Positions 6,417 to 13,533 of a DNA stretch of 13,601 nucleotides are shown here, piece by piece. The notes beneath the pieces were generated by a model. It had not been told where the DNA came from and searched no databases. It saw nothing but the letters and a program-made list of their open reading frames with translations. This DNA comes from an uncultured Phascolarctobacterium sp. (GTDB taxonomy: Bacteria; Bacillota; Negativicutes; Acidaminococcales; Acidaminococcaceae): positions 1 through 13,601 of the forward strand of contig CAJLLL010000051.1 in the NCBI GenBank assembly GCA_905207485.1, given 5' to 3'. The first letter of the stretch is position 1; the number at the start of each line of letters is the position of its first letter. A program made the translations under genes and the position numbers.

Positions 6417-7188
6417 AATACAGGCAGCTTTTAAGAAACAGCACAAATGCTTTATTCCGTTCATAACGGCAGGCGACCCGGACCTTGAAACAACGCAAAA
6501 ATTAATAATAACCATGGCAAACGCCGGGGCGGATATTATTGAACTCGGCATACCTTTTTCCGACCCGGTAGCAGAAGGCGAAGTAATACAGGCGGCAAAT
6601 ATCCGAGCACTTGCCGCAGGCACGACAACCGATAAAATTTTTGCCATGCTGGAGCAGGTGCGGCGAGAAACCGATGTGCCGCTGGTATTTTTAACCTATG
6701 TAAACCCCATTTTTACCTATGGAACAGAAAAATTCCTGGCAGCCTGCAAACGTACTGGCATAGACGGCATTATTGTTCCGGACGTTCCTTATGAAGAAAA
6801 AGCGCCGCTGGCAGAATTATGCACTGAATATGGCGTAGATTTAATACCGCTTGTAGCTCCGACATCTGATGAACGCATTAAAATGATTGCCAAAGATGCC
6901 CAAGGCTATGTGTATATAGTGTCTTCGCTTGGCGTAACCGGCGTGCGTAAAGATATAACCACTGATATAGCCGCTATTGTTGAAGCGATACGCAGCGCAA
7001 CGGATGTACCTGCCGCAGTTGGCTTTGGCATAGCAACGCCGCAGCAGGCGCAGCAAATGGCACAGCTTAGCGATGGTGCAATAGTTGGCAGCGCCGTTGT
7101 GCAGATAGTAGGACAGCATGGCAAAGCATGCCTGAAACCGGTAGAAGAATATATAAAACAAATGGCAGATGCCGTGCATGGACAATAA
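6409..7188 (+). CDS. trpA: Tryptophan synthase alpha chain
   Basis: This barrel enzyme splits indole-3-glycerol phosphate into indole and glyceraldehyde 3-phosphate and channels indole to TrpB. It is 259 residues long, close to the usual size. The catalytic base E45 (IIELGIPFSDP) is present. The partner acid, Asp60 in E. coli (LADGP), is a glutamate here: E56 in VAEGEVIQ, codon 6574-6576. I recall AEG variants from Clostridia-like TrpA, so this is probably a lineage feature and not inactivation. Also present are VYIVSSLGVTGVR (168-180), GFGIATP and GAIVGSAVV. ATG 6409 is chosen over in-frame ATGs at 6382 and 6394 because GGTGGA (6398-6403) is well placed and the family start MSKIQAAF follows. 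Last gene of the operon; no clear terminator follows. Confidence 0.97.
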   Translation: MSKIQAAFKKQHKCFIPFITAGDPDLETTQKLIITMANAGADIIELGIPFSDPVAEGEVIQAANIRALAAGTTTDKIFAMLEQVRRETDVPLVFLTYVNPIFTYGTEKFLAACKRTGIDGIIVPDVPYEEKAPLAELCTEYGVDLIPLVAPTSDERIKMIAKDAQGYVYIVSSLGVTGVRKDITTDIAAIVEAIRSATDVPAAVGFGIATPQQAQQMAQLSDGAIVGSAVVQIVGQHGKACLKPVEEYIKQMADAVHGQ

Positions 7189-7313
7189 ATAAAAATGAAA
7201 AACTAAGTGCAAAATATTAAATTAACTAATCAAATAAAAAACATGTTTTGTTTGTTTAACATCAGCCAGCCTTCGGTATTTTTAATTGTAAACGGCAAGG
7301 GTTAAAAGTGTTT
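7189..7313. other. AT-rich intergenic stretch after trpA, no clear terminator
   Basis: I see no GC-containing hairpin with a U-run in this stretch. The best palindrome is AAAACATGTTTT near 7228-7239, which has only A-T pairs once a loop is allowed and is followed by TTTG repeats. A weak CCTTCGG hairpin sits near 7270. The trp transcript may end by a Rho-dependent or weak signal, or read on into the kinase gene. Confidence 0.5.
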
Positions 7314-7342
7314 TTGGCAAAATATGTTTAATGGAGTATAAT
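7314..7342 (+). promoter_or_regulatory. Promoter of the nucleoside kinase gene
   Basis: TTGGCA (7314-7319), a 17-base spacer and a perfect TATAAT (7337-7342) form a near-consensus sigma-70-type promoter. The predicted start is near 7349, leaving about 25 bases of leader before ATG 7374. AAAGGAG (7361-7367) is the ribosome site. The kinase can therefore be expressed without the trp operon. Confidence 0.85.
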
Positions 7343-7373
7343 AATAATATAGCCTGTTTTAAAGGAGATTATT

Positions 7374-9035
7374 ATGATTAAACTTACTTTGCCAAACGGA
7401 GTAGTTAAAGAATATCCGGAAGGAATTACGCTTTTGGAAGTTTGCCGTGAATTTGACGGTTTTTATAAAGTTCCTGTTGTAGAAGGTGTTTTTAACGGTG
7501 CGGGCGTAGATTTGCAGAAACCTTTATATGCTGATGGTACTGTTGGCTTTATAACATGGGATACCGAAGAAGGACGCCGCGTATATGTGCGCAGCCTGCT
7601 GTTTTTGTTTTTATACGCTATAAAAAAACTGCGCCCGGAGGTTGAGCTTGAGGTTTGCAATTCTATCGGCAGTGCATTGTATTGTGACATTACCAACGGC
7701 ATTGTATTAAGCAAGTATGATTTGCAGGCAATAGACCTTTACATGCGCAAGCTGATAGCTTCGGAAGAGCCTATTGTTTACAGCACTATCAGCCGCGAGG
7801 AAGCCGTAAAAATATTAAAAGAACGCAGTGAAGATGACAGGATGGAGCTTTTGGGGAATTCTCCGGAAGCGCAGACACTGACGGTTTACAAGCTGCGGGA
7901 TTATATGGAATACTTTTTTGGCGCGATGATGCCTAATTGTGGTTATTTAAAACTTTTTGAGCTTATTAATTATGAAAGCGGCATTATCATTAATTATCCT
8001 GATAACGGCTGCATGGACAGGCTTGATAAGTTTGAGCCGAGCGCCGCACTGAACGGTATGTTCCATGAATTGCAGGATTGGTCTGCAAAAATTAACTGTA
8101 ATACTGTGGCAAAACTGAACCGTATTATTAACTGTGGTTATGCAAACGGCATTATACAGGTTGCTGAGGCACTGCACGAAAAGAAAATTGCCGGTATTGC
8201 CGATAAAATTGCAGCCAGCAATAAGGATGTGCGCCTGGTGCTGATTGCCGGGCCTTCGTCATCCGGCAAAACAACTTTTGCCCAGCGTTTAAGCATACAG
8301 ATGGTTGTTAATGGCAACCGTCCTGTGCCTATTTCTATGGATGATTATTTTAGAGACCGCCACGATACTCCTCGCAAGCCGGACGGCAGCATTGATTTTG
8401 AAAGTGTGGAAGCCGTTGATTTAGAACTGTTTAATGACCATTTGCGCCGCCTGTTGGCAGGGGAGTGCGTAAAAATACCCAAGTATAATTTCCGCAGCGG
8501 CATGCGTGAATACCGCGGACGCGAAATTCAGCTTGGCGAAAAGGATGTATTGGTTGTAGAAGGAATTCATGCTCTAAACGAACGTATTTCCGAAGCTGTG
8601 CCCGCCAATAATAAAATGAAAATTTATATCAGCGCTTTAACGCCGATGCAGCTTGATTCCTATAACCGCATCCATACAACGGATATGCGCCTTTTGCGCC
8701 GCATTGTGCGTGATTCACAGTTCCGTTCACATGATGCGCTGATGACGTTAAAATTGTGGGATGATGTGCGCCGTGGTGAAGAGCAGTATATTTTCCCGTT
8801 CCAGGACAGTGCCGATATTATGTTTAATACTTCGCTGGTGTATGAGTTTGCAGTGCTTAAGAAGTATGCTGAACCACTGCTTAAACGTGTAAGTCCGGAT
8901 GATGCAGTATATACGCGTGCACACCGCCTGCTTGAACTTTTAAGCCATGTTCGTGGCATGGATGATGCTGCGATACCTACCAATTCTATTTTAAGGGAAT
9001 TTATCGGCGGTTCAATTTTTAAAGAAGCATTATAA
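7374..9035 (+). CDS. TGS-domain nucleoside (uridine-like) kinase
   Basis: This 553-residue cytoplasmic protein has three parts. Residues about 1-62 form a TGS domain (IKLTLPNGVVKEYPEGITLLEV), as in threonyl-tRNA synthetase and GTPases. Residues about 65-275 resemble the second additional domain of threonyl-tRNA synthetase. Residues about 285-490 form a P-loop kinase of the uridine kinase/phosphoribulokinase family. Its Walker A is GPSSSGKTT (293-301). It is followed by SMDDYFRDRHDTPRKPDGSIDFE, the VLVVEGIHALN strand with the lid region, and RLLRRIVRDSQFRSH. This architecture is known in Firmicutes and Thermotoga under names such as uridine kinase-like or nucleoside kinase; the substrate is not settled by sequence. 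ATG 7374 follows AAAGGAG at 6 bases. It is a single gene with its own promoter and terminator; its link to the flanking trp operon is only positional. Confidence 0.92.
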   Translation: MIKLTLPNGVVKEYPEGITLLEVCREFDGFYKVPVVEGVFNGAGVDLQKPLYADGTVGFITWDTEEGRRVYVRSLLFLFLYAIKKLRPEVELEVCNSIGSALYCDITNGIVLSKYDLQAIDLYMRKLIASEEPIVYSTISREEAVKILKERSEDDRMELLGNSPEAQTLTVYKLRDYMEYFFGAMMPNCGYLKLFELINYESGIIINYPDNGCMDRLDKFEPSAALNGMFHELQDWSAKINCNTVAKLNRIINCGYANGIIQVAEALHEKKIAGIADKIAASNKDVRLVLIAGPSSSGKTTFAQRLSIQMVVNGNRPVPISMDDYFRDRHDTPRKPDGSIDFESVEAVDLELFNDHLRRLLAGECVKIPKYNFRSGMREYRGREIQLGEKDVLVVEGIHALNERISEAVPANNKMKIYISALTPMQLDSYNRIHTTDMRLLRRIVRDSQFRSHDALMTLKLWDDVRRGEEQYIFPFQDSADIMFNTSLVYEFAVLKKYAEPLLKRVSPDDAVYTRAHRLLELLSHVRGMDDAAIPTNSILREFIGGSIFKEAL

Positions 9036-9044
9036 AAAGGGCAT

Positions 9045-9090
9045 AAAAAATCCCATCTGCATACAGCAGATGGGATTAATTTTTTATTTG
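9045..9090. terminator. Bidirectional terminator between convergent genes
   Basis: Twelve perfectly paired bases, AATCCCATCTGC (9049-9060) and GCAGATGGGATT (9066-9077), enclose the loop ATACA. On the plus strand AATTTTTTATTT follows; on the minus strand the AAAAAA at 9045-9050 reads as a U-run. The hairpin lies between the kinase stop (9035) and the PBP stop (9084), so it can end both transcripts. Confidence 0.93.
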
Positions 9091-11159
9091 GCCGGTGTAG
9101 GCTGGTTGCTGACAACCGGTTTTGCGTTATTGCTTGAGGAGTTACCTTCAAGAATTTCACGTACACGGTCACGCATGCTTGGTTTTTTAGGGGTTTCAGC
9201 AGATGTGCCAATTGCTTCTTCGGCAGCTTTTTTGGCAGCCGATTCAGATTTCTCCTGTTTGGAATCTTTTTTGTCTTTCTCCTTATCTTTATCCTTGTCT
9301 TTGTCATCTATAATTTTAGGTTCAGGCGGAATTTCCAATCCGCTCGGGCGGACAAAATCAACTGCGGGCAGGTTGGCAACTGCATTTACCATATAGCTGC
9401 GCCAAATGCTGAGCGGCTGCATGGAACCGTACATATATTCCAGTGCACGGCCGTTATCGTCGCCAATCCATACAGCGGTGGAAAGGTTAGGAGTAAAGCC
9501 TACAAACCAGGCGTCTTTAAAGTCATCCGTAGTACCTGTTTTGCCTGCTGCCGGGCGTCCAAGCCCTGCGCCGGCGGCGGTGCCGTTTACAAATACGCCT
9601 TTCATCATATCAACTGTAAGGTAGGCGGCACGCGGGTCGACTGCTTCGTGGCGTTCGGTTTTGTTTTCAAAAATTACTTTACCGTTGCGGTCTTCAATTT
9701 TTAAAATGCCAATCGGTTTTACGTAAACGCCGCCGTTGCCGATAGCGCCGTAAGCTGCTGCCATTTCAATAGGAATAACGCCTTTGCTTAAGCCGCCAAG
9801 CGCCATGGCAAGGTTGGCATCGCTGTAAGCACCATCTTCTACCAAAGTAGTAATGCCAAGAGCTTTGGCTGTATTTATAATTTTATCTACGCCAACCTGC
9901 TGCGCTACTAAAATAGTAGGCACATTCATGGATTTGGTAAGCGCGGTGCGCAGGCTTACTTTGCCATGCCATTGCAGGTCACTGTTTTGCGGTGTCCAGC
10001 CCTGTGCAAATTCAGTTTCTTTATCTTCTACAACGCTGGCAGGGGTAAAGCCGTTATCCATTGCAGTAAGGTAAACAAAAGGCTTAAAGCTGGAACCAGG
10101 CTGGCGCACTGCCATAATGGCGCGGTTGAATTTATCTTCGGCACGCCCGCCAATCATGGCTTTTATATAGCCGGTGGTGGGGTCTAAAGATACCAGTGCA
10201 ACCTGCGGCTGGGTAAGTTTATTATCGTCGGTGTAGTAGTTGGGCAGGTACTGCAAAGCGTCAACTGCTGCCTGCTGCATATCGCTGTTAATGGTGGTGT
10301 AAATGCGCAGGCCGCCTTTATAAAGGGCATCGGCGCCGAATTTGTCAATAATGAACTGGTTGCAGTAATCAAAGAAATAGGAAAGGTATTCTTTTTTGTC
10401 CTGTGTTTCGCTTACGTTAACGGCAATTTTTTCGGCTTTGGCTGCATCAGCCTCGGCCTGGGTAATGTAGCCGTATTTTACCATCTGGTCAAGCACAAGT
10501 TCCTGACGTTCTTTGCTTGCTTTCGGGTTTTCAAGCGGGTTGTAATAGTTAGGGCTTTTGGGAATTGCCGCCAGTGTTGCTGCTTCGGCAAGGTCAATGT
10601 CTTCAACATGTTTGCCGAAATAGTACAAAGATGCGGTTTCCACGCCGTAAGTACCCTGACCGAAGTAAATTCGGTTAAGGTACATTGTTAAAATTTCGTC
10701 TTTAGTGTAGCGTTCTTCAAGCTGGCGTGCAATAAATGCTTCTTTAATTTTACGGGTAATGGTACGTTCGTTGGTTAAAAAAGCGTTTTTGGCAAGCTGC
10801 TGGGTAATAGTGCTGCCGCCCTGTACATCGCCGCCTGTAAGCGTAACAACCAGTGCGCGCGCCGTACCGCGGATATCAATGCCGCCGTGTTCGTAAAAGC
10901 GGGCATCCTCAATGGAGATAAACGCTTCCTGCAGGTGTTTGGGCATTTTATCAAGCCCTACAGGGATGCGGCGTTCTTCTGATGCCGTAGTGTAAATCAG
11001 CTCGCCTTTATCGTCAAAATATTGCGAGGCTGCGTCAGGGCGCAGTGAATCTTCAATATCGACCGCGGGCATTAAACCGGCAAGACCCCAAAAAGCAGCG
11101 CCTGCCAGCACAATTAAGGCTGCAAGTACGCAAAATGCTGTTTTAAAAAAGTTTCCCAT
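9084..11159 (-). CDS. Class A penicillin-binding protein 1A (bifunctional transglycosylase/transpeptidase)
   Basis: This 691-residue enzyme polymerises and cross-links peptidoglycan at the outer face of the cytoplasmic membrane. Residues 7-30 form the membrane anchor. The GT51 glycosyltransferase domain covers about 50-220, with catalytic E84 in IEDARFYEHGG, QGGSTITQQLAKN (113-125), RKIKEAFIARQLE (136-148) and EILTMYLNRIYFGQGTYG (155-172). The transpeptidase domain covers about 315-595, with S356 and K359 (PGSSFKP), the SMN triad (410-412) and KTGT (540-543). After about 605 a disordered tail carries alternating Asp/Lys (about 618-632), an Ala/Glu/Lys stretch and a Pro/Ser/Asn end. GAGG (11167-11170) lies 7 bases before the start. 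The gene is alone on its transcript, between an extended -10 promoter and the shared terminator. Which PBP1 paralogue it is cannot be told. Confidence 0.96.
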   Translation of the reverse strand: MGNFFKTAFCVLAALIVLAGAAFWGLAGLMPAVDIEDSLRPDAASQYFDDKGELIYTTASEERRIPVGLDKMPKHLQEAFISIEDARFYEHGGIDIRGTARALVVTLTGGDVQGGSTITQQLAKNAFLTNERTITRKIKEAFIARQLEERYTKDEILTMYLNRIYFGQGTYGVETASLYYFGKHVEDIDLAEAATLAAIPKSPNYYNPLENPKASKERQELVLDQMVKYGYITQAEADAAKAEKIAVNVSETQDKKEYLSYFFDYCNQFIIDKFGADALYKGGLRIYTTINSDMQQAAVDALQYLPNYYTDDNKLTQPQVALVSLDPTTGYIKAMIGGRAEDKFNRAIMAVRQPGSSFKPFVYLTAMDNGFTPASVVEDKETEFAQGWTPQNSDLQWHGKVSLRTALTKSMNVPTILVAQQVGVDKIINTAKALGITTLVEDGAYSDANLAMALGGLSKGVIPIEMAAAYGAIGNGGVYVKPIGILKIEDRNGKVIFENKTERHEAVDPRAAYLTVDMMKGVFVNGTAAGAGLGRPAAGKTGTTDDFKDAWFVGFTPNLSTAVWIGDDNGRALEYMYGSMQPLSIWRSYMVNAVANLPAVDFVRPSGLEIPPEPKIIDDKDKDKDKEKDKKDSKQEKSESAAKKAAEEAIGTSAETPKKPSMRDRVREILEGNSSSNNAKPVVSNQPTPAK
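9264..9308 (-). repeat. Asp-Lys codon repeat in the PBP tail
   Basis: Fifteen codons encode an almost strict alternation of Asp (once Glu) and Lys, residues about 618-632. Codon choice varies between GAC/GAT and AAG/AAA, so this is more than a recent pure DNA expansion. Such charged, flexible tails are common at the C end of Firmicutes PBP1 proteins and vary between strains. Confidence 0.7.
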
Positions 11160-11207
11160 AAGTTAACCTCGGTTCGTTTAGTATTTTAAATCTGAACATT
11201 CCCAATC

Positions 11208-11216
11208 ATTATACCA
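11208..11216 (-). promoter_or_regulatory. Extended -10 promoter of the PBP gene
   Basis: Read on the minus strand, TGGTATAAT combines the TGn extension with a perfect TATAAT (11213-11208). The -35 position 17 bases upstream (TACATT) is poor, as is usual when the TG extension is present. It lies about 50 bases before the start codon, between the upstream terminator and the gene. Confidence 0.75.
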
Positions 11217-11248
11217 TACTTTATAATAAAAATGTACTCTGCGCATAA

Positions 11249-11296
11249 TAAAACAGCACCGCAGAAGTAGCATTTTGGTGAAATCTGCAGTGCTGT
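11249..11296 (-). terminator. Intrinsic terminator of the YeiH-family gene
   Basis: Segments 11284-11296 and 11253-11265 pair over 13 positions, with an 18-base loop; the minus-strand RNA then continues UUUAUUAU. One pair is a U-G wobble in the minus-strand RNA but a C-A mismatch in the plus-strand RNA, which fits a minus-strand terminator. It starts 21 bases beyond the transporter stop. Confidence 0.8.
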
Positions 11297-11316
11297 AAAT
11301 TTGTTTTAATGTAATT

Positions 11317-12318
11317 TTACCAGATGCCTAAAACGTGCTGCATGCCAATGCTTACAAGAGCAATGCAAATCCAGCAGATAAGGCCGAGCAAAATCGGTTT
11401 GCCGCCGCTTTTTACAAGGCTTACAAGATTGGTGTTAAGGCCTATGGCAGCCATAGCCATGGCAATCATAAATTTGCCGATGGAAGGAAGTTCTGCCAGT
11501 ATGGGCAGGCTGCTGCCGAAAGCGGTATTAACTACTGCTGCGAGTACGAAATACAGAATGAACATCGGGAAGATGGAAGTAATTTTCACATCAGATGCGG
11601 TGTTTTTTGTTTTGCTGGTAATATATGCAAGGCCAAGGCAGATAGGAATAATGGCAAGAGTGCGCGTTAATTTTACAATCGTTGCATAGTTAAGCGCAGT
11701 ATCGCTGCCATGCGCGCTTGCCCAGGTTTGCCCTGCGGCAACTACGGAACTGGTATCGTTAATTGCGGTGCCTGCCCACATGCCAAAGCCCGTATCACCA
11801 AAGCCAAGCATATCGCCAAGCGCGGGGAACAAGAATGCAGCCACAACGTTAAACAGAAAAATTACAGAAATTGACTGGGCAATGTCTTTGTCGGATGCTT
11901 TAATTACCGGTGCTGCCGCTGCAATGGCGCTGCCGCCGCAGATAGAAGAACCTACGCCAACAAGGGTGGCAATATCGTGTTCAATGTTCATAGCTTTACT
12001 TAAAACATAAGCTACAATTAATGCTGTGCTTATTGTTGCGATAATGATTGCCAGAGATTGGGAACCTACAGCAAGAATTTCGAACAAGTTCATGCCAAAG
12101 CCTAAAAGAATAATGGAATATTGCAGATTTTTTTTTGCTGTGAACTGAATGCCGGGCTGAAAGAACGCAGGCCTGTTCCAAAAAGCAACCAAAAGGCCAA
12201 ACAAAATTGCAAAAACAGGTGCGCCTACCACCGGAAACATTTTACCGAGATAGGTAGCAGGCAATGCCAGCATAAAGCAAAACAGCACGCCGCGGAAATT
12301 TTTACTGATAAAATTCAT
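11317..12318 (-). CDS. yeiH: YeiH-family (UPF0324) putative sulfate exporter, integral membrane protein
   Basis: This 333-residue protein is almost entirely hydrophobic, with roughly ten membrane segments, and matches the YeiH/putative sulfate exporter family. Recognisable stretches are GKMFPVVGAPVFAILFGLL, the YSIILLGFGMN segment, VGVGSSICGGSAIAAAAPVIKA with its Ser/Cys/Gly-rich half-helix, GMWAGTAINDTSSVVAAG, and AMAAIGLNTNLVSLVKSGGKPILLG near the end. Transport of sulfate or sulfite is a family annotation with little direct proof. I place the start at 12318 because AAGGAAGG (12335-12328) lies 9 bases upstream and the protein then begins MNFISKN. A start at 12327 would sit directly against that site and add MYL. 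A divergent LysR regulator follows at 12454; the yeiH-LysR pairing recurs in many bacteria (E. coli yeiH/yeiE), so that regulator is the probable controller. Confidence 0.9.
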   Translation of the reverse strand: MNFISKNFRGVLFCFMLALPATYLGKMFPVVGAPVFAILFGLLVAFWNRPAFFQPGIQFTAKKNLQYSIILLGFGMNLFEILAVGSQSLAIIIATISTALIVAYVLSKAMNIEHDIATLVGVGSSICGGSAIAAAAPVIKASDKDIAQSISVIFLFNVVAAFLFPALGDMLGFGDTGFGMWAGTAINDTSSVVAAGQTWASAHGSDTALNYATIVKLTRTLAIIPICLGLAYITSKTKNTASDVKITSIFPMFILYFVLAAVVNTAFGSSLPILAELPSIGKFMIAMAMAAIGLNTNLVSLVKSGGKPILLGLICWICIALVSIGMQHVLGIW

Positions 12319-12348
12319 GAGATACATCCTTCCTTAAAAATTTTAAAC

Positions 12349-12396
12349 GGTTATATTAGCAAAATAATTTGTAAACACAGTATAACCTCTTTACAA
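12349..12396. promoter_or_regulatory. Divergent yeiH/LysR control region with nested inverted repeats
   Basis: Two 7-bp inverted repeats interlock here: GGTTATA (12349-12355) with TATAACC (12381-12387), and TTGTAAA (12369-12375) with TTTACAA (12390-12396). TTTACA (12390-12395) is also a fair -35 box for the LysR gene, with the TTATTATAAT stretch (12413-12422) as -10. For yeiH, TATAAC or TAATAT (12350-12358, minus strand) could be -10, but no matching -35 is seen, as expected for an activator-dependent promoter. LysR proteins often bind such regions as tetramers at two sites. The assignment is an inference. Confidence 0.5.
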
Positions 12397-12453
12397 CAAT
12401 TAGTAAAATGAATTATTATAATAAAAACGATTAAAAAATATAATGAGGCTATT

Positions 12454-13347
12454 ATGCTTGAAGAACTTGAAACTTTTTTGGCAGTAGCAGAATGCCGCAA
12501 TTTTACCAAAGCTGCACAAAAGCGTAATTTATCGCAGCCAACTGTAAGTGTGCAGATAAAAAAGATAGAAGAATACTTCGGGACATCTTTAATAGAACGG
12601 AATATACGCCATAAAAACATTGCCCTTACCGCTTCCGGTAAAATTTTACAGCAGAGCGCAAAAAGCATCTGTGCGGAAATAGAATATGCCAAGGCAGCAA
12701 TTGCTGATTTGCAGGGAAAAATACAAGGTACTTTGCGTATCGGCGCAAGCCAGACCATAGGTGAATATTTTTTGCCTGAATATTTAGGGCGTTTTACAAA
12801 AAACTACAATAAAATGGAACCGGAAATTATTATTGCTAACACGAGGCATATTTTAAAGCTTTTGCTTGATGGCGAAATTGATATTGGTTTGGTGGAAGGT
12901 GAAGTTAACGAGCCGGGGGTAAAGGCTGAAGGCTTTTATGATGATAAATTAGTAGTAATTACTGCACCCGGACAGGAAGCAGCGGCAGGTGAAAAACGCT
13001 GGATTATACGCGAAGAGGGTTCGGCATCACGCACGCAGTGGGAAAATTTTGTAAAAAGCAGCAATATAACAGCGAAACGCAAGCCGATAATTTTTAATAC
13101 AAACTTTGCCGTAAAAGAAGCAGTTAAAAATAATTTGGGGCAGGCGCTTATTTCTGAACATATTGCAAGACAGGCAGAAGCACGCGGCGAAGTGGAAATA
13201 AACGCAAATTATCCTGTTAGCGTACGCCGTTTTTACTGCCTCACGGCAGACGGCAGGGCAGAACGGAAAGCAGTAAGCATTTTTAAAAATGATTTACAGT
13301 TAAATTTTGCGCAAAACGAAGTAAACTGGGATAAAAGAGAGAAATAA
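12454..13347 (+). CDS. LysR-family transcriptional regulator
   Basis: This 297-residue regulator has the usual LysR length and layout. The N-terminal winged helix-turn-helix lies at about 1-60 (LEELETFLAVAECRNFTKAAQKR, then LSQPTVSVQIKKIEEYFGTSLIER and LTASGK). A linker helix to about 88 follows, and then a periplasmic-binding-like effector domain starting GTLRIGASQTIGEYFLPEYLGRF. The effector is unknown. GAGG (12445-12448) lies 5 bases before ATG 12454. It is transcribed away from yeiH with 135 bases between the start codons, and by analogy with E. coli YeiE/YeiH probably activates that gene and represses itself. No clear terminator follows; the hairpin ACAGA-AAA-TCTGT near 13398 is weak. 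The distal domain could match CysB/CysL-like or YeiE-like members, which I cannot separate by eye. Confidence 0.94.
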   Translation: MLEELETFLAVAECRNFTKAAQKRNLSQPTVSVQIKKIEEYFGTSLIERNIRHKNIALTASGKILQQSAKSICAEIEYAKAAIADLQGKIQGTLRIGASQTIGEYFLPEYLGRFTKNYNKMEPEIIIANTRHILKLLLDGEIDIGLVEGEVNEPGVKAEGFYDDKLVVITAPGQEAAAGEKRWIIREEGSASRTQWENFVKSSNITAKRKPIIFNTNFAVKEAVKNNLGQALISEHIARQAEARGEVEINANYPVSVRRFYCLTADGRAERKAVSIFKNDLQLNFAQNEVNWDKREK

Positions 13348-13412
13348 AAAGGAAAATGTTAATATTATGTAAATTCATTCAATAATCTGTTGAAATTACA
13401 GAAAATCTGTGT

Positions 13413-13441
13413 TTGCTTTTATTACACCGATTTAATATAAT
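13413..13441 (+). promoter_or_regulatory. First upstream promoter of the probable rRNA operon
   Basis: TTGCTT (13413-13418), a 17-base spacer and a perfect TATAAT (13436-13441) form a plausible promoter upstream of the stronger one at 13499. Tandem promoters are usual for rRNA operons in Firmicutes. The -35 box matches the consensus only in its TTG. Confidence 0.55.
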
Positions 13442-13464
13442 AATAACACGCTGTGATGCGGCAG

Positions 13465-13498
13465 AAAATTTGAAATTAAAAAATTTCAAAAAAAGTAG
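13465..13498 (+). promoter_or_regulatory. AT-rich UP-like element with 9-bp inverted repeat
   Basis: TTTGAAATT (13469-13477) and AATTTCAAA (13482-13490) are exact inverted repeats around AAAA, inside a run of A and T tracts directly upstream of the -35 box at 13499. A-tracts here are typical of UP elements that bind the alpha subunit of RNA polymerase at rRNA promoters. Confidence 0.5.
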
Positions 13499-13527
13499 TT
13501 GACAAAACTTCAAAAGCGTTGTAAACT
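13499..13527 (+). promoter_or_regulatory. Main promoter of the probable rRNA operon
   Basis: A perfect TTGACA (13499-13504), a 17-base spacer and TAAACT (13522-13527) lie just before the leader. The -10 box and the next bases (TAAACTATACA) are the same as in the trp promoter. Confidence 0.8.
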
Positions 13528-13533
13528 ATACAA

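Noticed and set aside
7228..7239. AAAACATGTTTT palindrome as terminator of the trp operon
   Set aside because: With a usable loop only four A-T pairs remain, and no continuous U-run follows.
9070..9396. A 108-codon plus-strand frame over the PBP tail
   Set aside because: It is the complement of the low-complexity Asp/Lys tail, giving a Leu/Ser repeat. It begins inside the terminator and has no ribosome site.
11335..11670. Plus-strand frames of about 110-120 codons over the yeiH gene
   Set aside because: They are antisense to a conserved membrane protein and show no family features.
12413..12424. TTATTATAATAA palindrome as a regulator site
   Set aside because: It coincides with the -10 box of the LysR gene, and a palindrome of A and T only is expected there by chance.
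13391..13420. ACAGA-AAA-TCTGT hairpin as terminator of the LysR gene
   Set aside because: The stem has five pairs and the downstream T content is interrupted by G and C; too weak to call.
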